45,063 nucleotides of DNA from Brevibacterium moorei (GTDB taxonomy: Bacteria > Actinomycetota > Actinomycetes > Actinomycetales > Brevibacteriaceae): NCBI RefSeq assembly GCF_024580735.1, contig NZ_JANIJX010000024.1, forward strand, positions 1 through 45,063, in the 5' to 3' direction. Each line of letters begins with the position of its first letter. Position 1 is the first letter of the stretch. Under the pieces are notes generated by a model that ran no database searches, was not told where the DNA came from, and saw only the letters and a list, made by a program, of their open reading frames with translations. The position numbers and the translations under genes were made by a program. Positions 40,763 through 45,063 of this stretch are shown in pieces.

Positions 40763-41410
40763 TCAGGCCCCCAGGAACTTCAGTACGGCCATCACGCGGC
40801 GGTTCTCATCGGAATCCGGCGCCAGGCCCAGTTTGGTGAATACGTTCGAAATGTTCTTCTCCACAGCGCCCGCGCTGAGGAACAGTTCGGCGACGATCGC
40901 GGAGTTCGACTTGCCCTGCGCCATCAGCCCCAGCACCTCGCGTTCGCGGGGGCTGAGCATGGCCAGGCCATCCTGTTTCCTGGACCGCACCATGATCTGG
41001 GCGACCACCTCGGGGTCCAGAACGGTGCCGCCGCCGGCCACCTCGTCAACTGCCGTGAGGAAATCGTCCACGTCCGCGACCCGGTCCTTGAGCAGATAGC
41101 CGAAGGCGCCCTTGTTCTCCGCGATCAGTTCCGCGGCATAGCGCTCCTCGACGTACTGGCTGAGCACCAGCACCGCGACCTTCGGGTTCTGACTGCGCAC
41201 CAGCACCGCCGCGCGGATGCCCTCATCGGTGAACGTCGGCGGCATCCGCACATCGACGATCGCCAGCTCGGCGTCCGGGTGGGCCGACACCGCGGCCAGG
41301 AACTCGGTGGCGTCGCCGGCGGTGGCGGCGACCTCGTGCCCGGCATCGGTGAGCAGGCGGACCAGGCCCTCGCGTAACAGGACGGAATCTTCGGCGATGA
41401 TTATGCGCAT
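40763..41410 (-). CDS. NarL/LuxR-type response regulator
   Basis: A 215-residue regulator. The receiver domain has the acidic pocket AEDS (about 6-9), phospho-acceptor D53 in AIVDVRMPP and Lys in YLLKD. The C-terminal LuxR HTH is LSPREREVLGLMAQGKSNSAIVAELFLSAGAVEKNISNVFTKLGL (in parts, about 152-197). It overlaps the kinase gene by 10 bases and is the obvious partner. Targets likely include this module; I could not identify its binding site. Confidence 0.93.
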   Translation of the reverse strand: MRIIIAEDSVLLREGLVRLLTDAGHEVAATAGDATEFLAAVSAHPDAELAIVDVRMPPTFTDEGIRAAVLVRSQNPKVAVLVLSQYVEERYAAELIAENKGAFGYLLKDRVADVDDFLTAVDEVAGGGTVLDPEVVAQIMVRSRKQDGLAMLSPREREVLGLMAQGKSNSAIVAELFLSAGAVEKNISNVFTKLGLAPDSDENRRVMAVLKFLGA

Positions 41411-42825
41411 GGGACCTCCACGACGATAGTGGTGGGACCGCCCACCGGTGATGTGAGTGAGAACGTGCCGCGGGCCGCCGTGACCCGGTCGGCCAGGCCC
41501 GCCAGGCCCGTGCCGGAACCGTCGCGCGCCACCCGCGCCCCGCCCCTGCCATTATCGGAGATGACGACCTGCAGGGTGCCGGGGGCCGAGGCCGCAGGCC
41601 GCGAGGACGGCGCCCCGGCGCCGCCCGCAGGCGTGGCCGCACCCGGCAACAGCGAGACCCGCACCATAGCGCCGGCCGCATGGGCGTGCTTGTTGATGTT
41701 CGTCAGGGATTCGGCGATCACGAAGTAGGCCACCGATTCCGCTTCGGCGCCGGCCCGGAAGCCCGCCGGCAGGTCCACCCGCAGGTCCACCGGGACCACC
41801 GAGCGGGCGGCCAGAGCCGAAACCGAGGCGTCCAGGCCCCGGTCCTCGAGCACCGCCGGGTGGATGCCGCGGGCCAGCTGGCGCAGTTCGGTGATCGCGG
41901 CCTTGGAATCCGAATGGGCCTCGGCCACCAGGGTCCGCGCGCCCTCCAGGTCCTTCGGCCTGCTGCCGGCGGACGGATCCTCCGGGTCGTTCGGCACCGC
42001 CGCCAGCTTGTTCTTCGCCATCCCCAGCTTCATCGACAGGGCCACCAGCATCGGCTGGACCCCGTCGTGCAGATCGCGTTCGATCCTGGCGCGCTCGCCT
42101 GCCGCGGACTCCACCGCGCCGGCACGGGCTGCGTCCAGGTCGGTCACCTCGTCGGACAGGCGCTGGGTCTGCGCGGACAGGCGTTCGGTCTCCGCCCGCA
42201 GCACCTCGGCCTTGGTCGGCGGGAGCAGCCAGCGGTCGATCGCCCGGTCGCCGTAACCCGCGAACCACAGGCCGGCGAAGGGCAACAGGATGCACAGTCC
42301 GGCGATGATCCCGAACAGGATGCGCAGGCCCGGAGTCGTCAGTTCGGGGATCTCGAAGCCGAAGACCAGGCCCTGCTGGGACACGCCCACGGAGTACTGG
42401 GCCGCCACCAGCACGATGCCGGCCAGGAACATGAGGAAGCACACCGTGCACACCACCAGGCCGTAGAGCACCTTGAGGTAGTGGTACAGCGCGGTACGCC
42501 AGAAGGACCACGACTTCAGGTGGTTCCACTGGGTCAGGACGTGGCCCTTGAAGCCGGGTGCGGGGTTGGGGACGACATAGGGCGGTTGGAAGCCCTCGGC
42601 GTAGACCAGTTCCGACCACCAGTAGGAGGCGATGTTGATCCCGCGCTGCAGATAGAACCAGGCGACCAACAACAGGATGCCCGAACCCAGCGCCGGCAAC
42701 GCGGCGATCCCCCCGGTCAGCAGGCCAACCGGCACCCAGACCCAGATGAGGCCCAGGACCCCGAATAGTATGACGTTGGCGGTGCCCAGGACTCCCGGTC
42801 CGCGCCGTCTGGTTCTCTCATTCAT
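41401..42825 (-). CDS. Sensor histidine kinase (HisKA_3/DesK-LiaS type)
   Basis: A 474-residue membrane kinase. Two paired helices near the N-terminus and two more around 125-205 form a short-loop intramembrane sensor domain. A coiled coil (LRAETERLSAQTQRLSDEVTDL, in part) leads to the HisKA_3 box ERARIERDLHDGVQP with the phospho-His near residue 250. The ATPase domain ends in DNGRGG..GTGLAGLADRV. Intramembrane sensors of this kind detect envelope damage or peptides. Start is ATG 42825; the frame to 42855 is unconserved. Confidence 0.92.
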   Translation of the reverse strand: MNERTRRRGPGVLGTANVILFGVLGLIWVWVPVGLLTGGIAALPALGSGILLLVAWFYLQRGINIASYWWSELVYAEGFQPPYVVPNPAPGFKGHVLTQWNHLKSWSFWRTALYHYLKVLYGLVVCTVCFLMFLAGIVLVAAQYSVGVSQQGLVFGFEIPELTTPGLRILFGIIAGLCILLPFAGLWFAGYGDRAIDRWLLPPTKAEVLRAETERLSAQTQRLSDEVTDLDAARAGAVESAAGERARIERDLHDGVQPMLVALSMKLGMAKNKLAAVPNDPEDPSAGSRPKDLEGARTLVAEAHSDSKAAITELRQLARGIHPAVLEDRGLDASVSALAARSVVPVDLRVDLPAGFRAGAEAESVAYFVIAESLTNINKHAHAAGAMVRVSLLPGAATPAGGAGAPSSRPAASAPGTLQVVISDNGRGGARVARDGSGTGLAGLADRVTAARGTFSLTSPVGGPTTIVVEVPCA

Positions 42826-42832
42826 AGCCTCA

Positions 42833-42838
42833 ACGCTA
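42833..42838 (-). promoter_or_regulatory. Probable leaderless promoter of the kinase operon
   Basis: TAGCGT on the minus strand, seven bases, then the ATG at 42825. GTTGAGG also overlaps this spacer as a possible weak ribosome-binding site. Confidence 0.4.
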
Positions 42839-42948
42839 CGTGGCCGGCGGCGCATGCCACTATGCCGCTTTCCGCCGAGGTCCCCGTCGGGTTTTCCCTA
42901 CCGGGGAGGCGGGGCTGCGATTTACACCGGGCGCTCATCGTGGCCGGT

Positions 42949-42963
42949 TACTGTGGGCCTATG
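42949..42963 (+). promoter_or_regulatory. Leaderless promoter of the membrane protein gene
   Basis: TACTGT (42949-42954), six bases, then ATG at 42961. This decides the start over the longer open frame from 42862. Confidence 0.55.
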
Positions 42964-43686
42964 CCGACCGGACCCTTGCAGCAGCATCAGCCACACGCCG
43001 ATCCCCCGCGCACCAGGACCCGCACGATCGTCCTGTTCTGTCTTGCCCTGGGCACCGGTGTGATCATGTCGGCGGTCTTCCACTTCCTGCAGTACATCGG
43101 GGTGGCGGTGACCAATCCCAGTGCTTCCACCGGTGGCAGCGCCGTCGACGTCTGCATCGACAGCGCACTGGGCATCCTGGCGCTGGCCCTGCTGCCCTCG
43201 GCCATCGCCCACGACCCCTCGGAGCGCCTCGAGGGGTATATCGGACCGCCCTCGGCCCTGGTGGCCAGCCTGGTGATCCTGTGCGTGTGGATGGTATCCG
43301 TCCTCGCGGCCCCGGCCGGAGCCGTTGTGCTCATCTCCGTGTCCGCGCGTCTGAGCCTGACCTGGACCGCGCCGGCCTTCGCAGCATCCGTGCTGTCGCT
43401 GGTCGTCAGCCAGCTCACCACCTTCGGCACCACCCCGACCTCAAGCTTCCGGATGGTCGCCGGCGGAGTCGTGCTGACCGCCCTGCTCATCGGAATGGGA
43501 AGCGTCCGCGGGCTCATGCAGCGGCGGGCCGCCCCGGAGGCCGGGGCTAACCCGGAGAGTGGGGACGGGGGCCGAATGGAGGCCGGGCCGGCAGGTGGTG
43601 GACAGACGGCTGGGTCCGGGACTGCTAGCCCGGCAGGGAAATCCCCAACTGGCCGCTCGGCGCAAACGCCTGAACGGCGTAACTGA
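42961..43686 (+). CDS. Four-helix membrane protein of unknown function
   Basis: A 241-residue protein. Hydrophilic N-terminus (about 1-22), four helices (about 23-46, 60-80, 96-118, 130-155 with a further hydrophobic stretch to 178) and a Gly/Pro/Ser-rich disordered tail from about 185. I recognise no family. It is divergent from the kinase gene across 135 bp, so may share its regulation. Its helix-only organisation resembles the sensor half of DesK-type kinases without the kinase, an observation, not a functional call. Confidence 0.65.
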   Translation: MPTGPLQQHQPHADPPRTRTRTIVLFCLALGTGVIMSAVFHFLQYIGVAVTNPSASTGGSAVDVCIDSALGILALALLPSAIAHDPSERLEGYIGPPSALVASLVILCVWMVSVLAAPAGAVVLISVSARLSLTWTAPAFAASVLSLVVSQLTTFGTTPTSSFRMVAGGVVLTALLIGMGSVRGLMQRRAAPEAGANPESGDGGRMEAGPAGGGQTAGSGTASPAGKSPTGRSAQTPERRN

Positions 43687-43732
43687 TAATCGACCAGCCA
43701 GCCATTATCAGTTATGGCGATAAGTGATAATG
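43683..43732. promoter_or_regulatory. AT-rich operator cluster before the terminal dehydrogenase
   Basis: The heptamer TGATAAT or its complement occurs three times (43683, 43704, 43725). CATTATCA (43703-43710) and TGATAATG (43725-43732) are perfect inverted arms, and the inner TTATCA/CGATAA (43705-43723) gives a second, tighter palindrome. It lies about 40 bases before the TAGACT -10 box. A similar TTATC..GATAA palindrome precedes the other dehydrogenase at 31930. Confidence 0.6.
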
Positions 43733-43769
43733 GCACAGTCCCTCCGGCTGGAAACCCTGAGGGACCACG

Positions 43770-43785
43770 TAGACTCCGCAGCGTG
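43770..43785 (+). promoter_or_regulatory. Leaderless promoter of the terminal dehydrogenase
   Basis: TAGACT (43770-43775), seven bases, then GTG at 43783. It supports the GTG as first codon in the longer frame from 43714. Confidence 0.5.
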
Positions 43786-44820
43786 GATCTTCAGGGGCGC
43801 ACAGCCGTCATCACCGGGGGCAGCAGCGGGATCGGACTCGAAATCGCCCATGGGCTGGCCGCCGCCGGGGCCCGGATCGTCCTGCCGGTGCGCAATGCCG
43901 CCAAGGGGGACCTGGCCTCGGCCGCTATCCGTGATCGGCTGAAGGGCGGACCCGTGGACGTCAAGACCGAGGCCCTGGACCTGGCCAGGTTGGACACCGT
44001 GCATGCGCTGGCGCGCCGGTTGGCCTCAGGTCCCGTGGACGTGTTGGTGCTCAACGCCGGCATCGTCACCCTGGGCGAGCACGGCCGCAGGCTCACCCCC
44101 GACAGTTTCGAGCTGAATTTCCAGACGAACTTCCTGGGGCACGCGGCTCTGCTGCTGGATCTACTGCCCACCCTGCGCCGCTGCGGCACCCGGGTCATCG
44201 TGCAGTGCAGCATCGCCGCTGCCCGAGGCCACCTCGACCGAGCCGATCCGCACGGCAGGCAGCCCTTCCACGCCTACGCCGCCTCGAAACTGGCATTGGG
44301 CCTGTTCGGGATGGAACTGCAGCGGCGGGTGGGGACGCCCGGTAGCGCTGTGCGGGACGGGGCGTCCTGCGGCGCCGGTCGGGCCGGGAGCGCCGGTCGG
44401 GCCGGGAGCGCCGGTCGGGCCGGGGGCGCCGAGGACGCCGGTACGGGCCGGCCCGGAGTCTCCGTGCGTCTGTGCCATCCGGGTATCACCCCCGGTTCCG
44501 CGATCGCCCCGGCGATCCGCGCGATGGTGCCGGACGGGCTGGTCGACTGGGCCTCGGCCCATCTGGGCAACACCCCGGCCGAGGCCGCGCAGACCGCCCT
44601 GGCCGCGCTCGCCTGGGGTGCAGGGCCCGACGCTGAGGCGGCGTCCGGCAGAGCCCCCGGCGCGACGCCGGACGAACCGCCCATGTTCGCACCCGGCGGG
44701 CCCCTCCAACTGGCCGGACCACCGCGGATCCACCGGCCCTTCGCCACCCTGCGCCGGACCTCGGACGCGACCCGCTTGTGGAAATGGACCCGGAACCTGC
44801 TCGAGAGCATCGATCACTGA
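43783..44820 (+). CDS. Short-chain dehydrogenase/reductase
   Basis: A 345-residue oxidoreductase. From the GTG the protein opens VDLQGRTAVITGGSSGIGLE, with the NADP-binding TGGSSGIG at 10-17, NAGI near 89-92, Ser in the QCSIA strand and catalytic YAASK near 164-168. Similarity is to the retinol-dehydrogenase-like group that is 300 or more residues long. A Gly/Arg/Ala repeat region (about 185-225) with an 18-bp tandem repeat interrupts the second half. The substrate is unknown. Its control region has an AT-rich palindromic operator. 80 bp downstream begins the right IS end. Confidence 0.85.
   Translation: MDLQGRTAVITGGSSGIGLEIAHGLAAAGARIVLPVRNAAKGDLASAAIRDRLKGGPVDVKTEALDLARLDTVHALARRLASGPVDVLVLNAGIVTLGEHGRRLTPDSFELNFQTNFLGHAALLLDLLPTLRRCGTRVIVQCSIAAARGHLDRADPHGRQPFHAYAASKLALGLFGMELQRRVGTPGSAVRDGASCGAGRAGSAGRAGSAGRAGGAEDAGTGRPGVSVRLCHPGITPGSAIAPAIRAMVPDGLVDWASAHLGNTPAEAAQTALAALAWGAGPDAEAASGRAPGATPDEPPMFAPGGPLQLAGPPRIHRPFATLRRTSDATRLWKWTRNLLESIDH
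44372..44425 (+). repeat. 18-bp tandem repeat, three units, in the dehydrogenase
   Basis: GCGCCGGTCGGGCCGGGA is repeated three times (last base of the third unit differs), encoding AGRAGS-type hexapeptides in frame. Copy number could vary without disrupting the frame. Confidence 0.85.
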
Positions 44821-44900
44821 GGCGCCAGCGCCCGCGTCCGGAATGCGGCCTCAGCAGCGCAGGCAGCGCAGGCAGCGCAAGCAGAGTGGCCTCAGCAGCG
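44821..44900. other. Gap between dehydrogenase and right IS end with short repeats
   Basis: An 80-bp stretch containing repeated GGCAGCGCA words. GGCCTCAGCAGCGCA occurs at 44847-44861 and again at 44888-44902, the second copy abutting the edge of the repeated element. No gene or terminator is evident. Confidence 0.5.
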
Positions 44901-45063
44901 CATGCGCAAACCTGCAGTACATGCGCGTATATGCGCATGTACCCTCTTTGCCAAGCTGGTTGTGAGTCAGTCACGATCAAGCAAAGGAGAGTGATCTCGC
45001 ATGGTCAGCGTTGTGGGATTCACCGTCGAAGAGGTCCGTGAGTTCGTTCGCGAGTACGAGCGT
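44901..45063 (+). repeat. Window-end repeat, right copy (probable IS end)
   Basis: This is the reverse complement of 1-163 with one difference (G at 44936). It holds the edge of the element, a near-palindrome around ATGCGCGTATATGCGCAT (44921-44938) and the start of an open frame leaving the window. The orientation relative to the left copy is inverted, both frames pointing outward. Confidence 0.85.
45001..45063 (+). CDS. 5' fragment of a probable transposase gene, right copy
   Basis: Identical 21 codons to the left copy, with AAAGGAGA (44983-44990) ten bases before the ATG. The gene is cut by the window end. Confidence 0.5.
   Translation, partial: MVSVVGFTVEEVREFVREYER

Noticed and set aside
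1..45063. Whole window as a composite transposon
   Set aside because: The content is mostly housekeeping (thrC, idi, parS, two-component system) and 45 kb is large; inverted IS copies or an assembly break at repeats explain the ends better.
1..45063. tRNA or rRNA genes
   Set aside because: No cloverleaf with TTC-containing T-arm or rRNA core sequence was recognised by reading; a dedicated covariance search would be needed to exclude a tRNA.

Overview
The window is high-GC DNA of an actinobacterium (Actinomycetota). The evidence is codon positions filled with G/C, a C50-type carotenoid gene set, a sunset-domain exported protein, many apparently leaderless promoters (TANNNT, six bases, start codon) and a perfect ParB-binding parS sequence. 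I do not assign a genus. Both ends (1-163 and 44901-45063) are the same 163-bp sequence in opposite orientation, each running outward into the first 21 codons of the same gene. This is most simply one end of an insertion sequence present on both sides, so the window looks like a contig or segment bounded by two inverted IS copies.

Layout. 222-5984 (+): carotenoid operon crtB-crtI-crtYe-crtYf-crtEb with overlapping genes, followed by an asparaginase; crtE is not present and the IS end lies only 58 bp before crtB. 6037-7322 (-): isopentenyl diphosphate isomerase and a DUF402 protein. 7611-8237 (-): lysine-rich exported sunset-domain protein. 8389-10304 (+): restriction-modification pair with lower GC. 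10408-11745 (+): MFS permease under a palindrome, then parS at 11805. 11841-13343 (-): Lnt-like membrane nitrilase-fold protein; 13508-15091 (+): DHA2 drug exporter; 15179-16927 (+): ThDP-dependent 2-keto acid decarboxylase. 17102-22843 (+): polar amino acid ABC transporter (ATPase, lipoprotein, two permeases) with a 2-hydroxyacid dehydrogenase and an aminotransferase, carrying two CRP/GlxR-like sites.

22885-29086 (-): small membrane protein; a cassette of alpha/beta hydrolase, condensation-like acyltransferase and zinc-ribbon membrane protein; a glycosyltransferase-TetR operon with a palindromic operator. 29369-30871 (+): thrC. 30980-33320 (-): butanediol/acetoin dehydrogenase and a YcaQ-like DNA glycosylase. 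33404-42825 (-): a 9.4-kb cell-envelope module: sensor kinase, LuxR-type regulator, DUF4097 protein, remnant of an FtsX-type permease, OmpA-domain lipoprotein, an out-of-frame copy of its N-terminal domain, a solute-binding/VWA lipoprotein, an XpaC-like membrane protein and TelA. 42961-44820 (+): four-helix membrane protein and a short-chain dehydrogenase.

The less explained material is (i) the VWA-XpaC-TelA-OmpA envelope module, (ii) the hydrolase/acyltransferase/zinc-ribbon cassette, (iii) several families of long intergenic hairpins, two of them with more than one copy, and (iv) palindromic or repetitive in-frame insertions inside crtB and crtI. No tRNA, rRNA or CRISPR array was seen.
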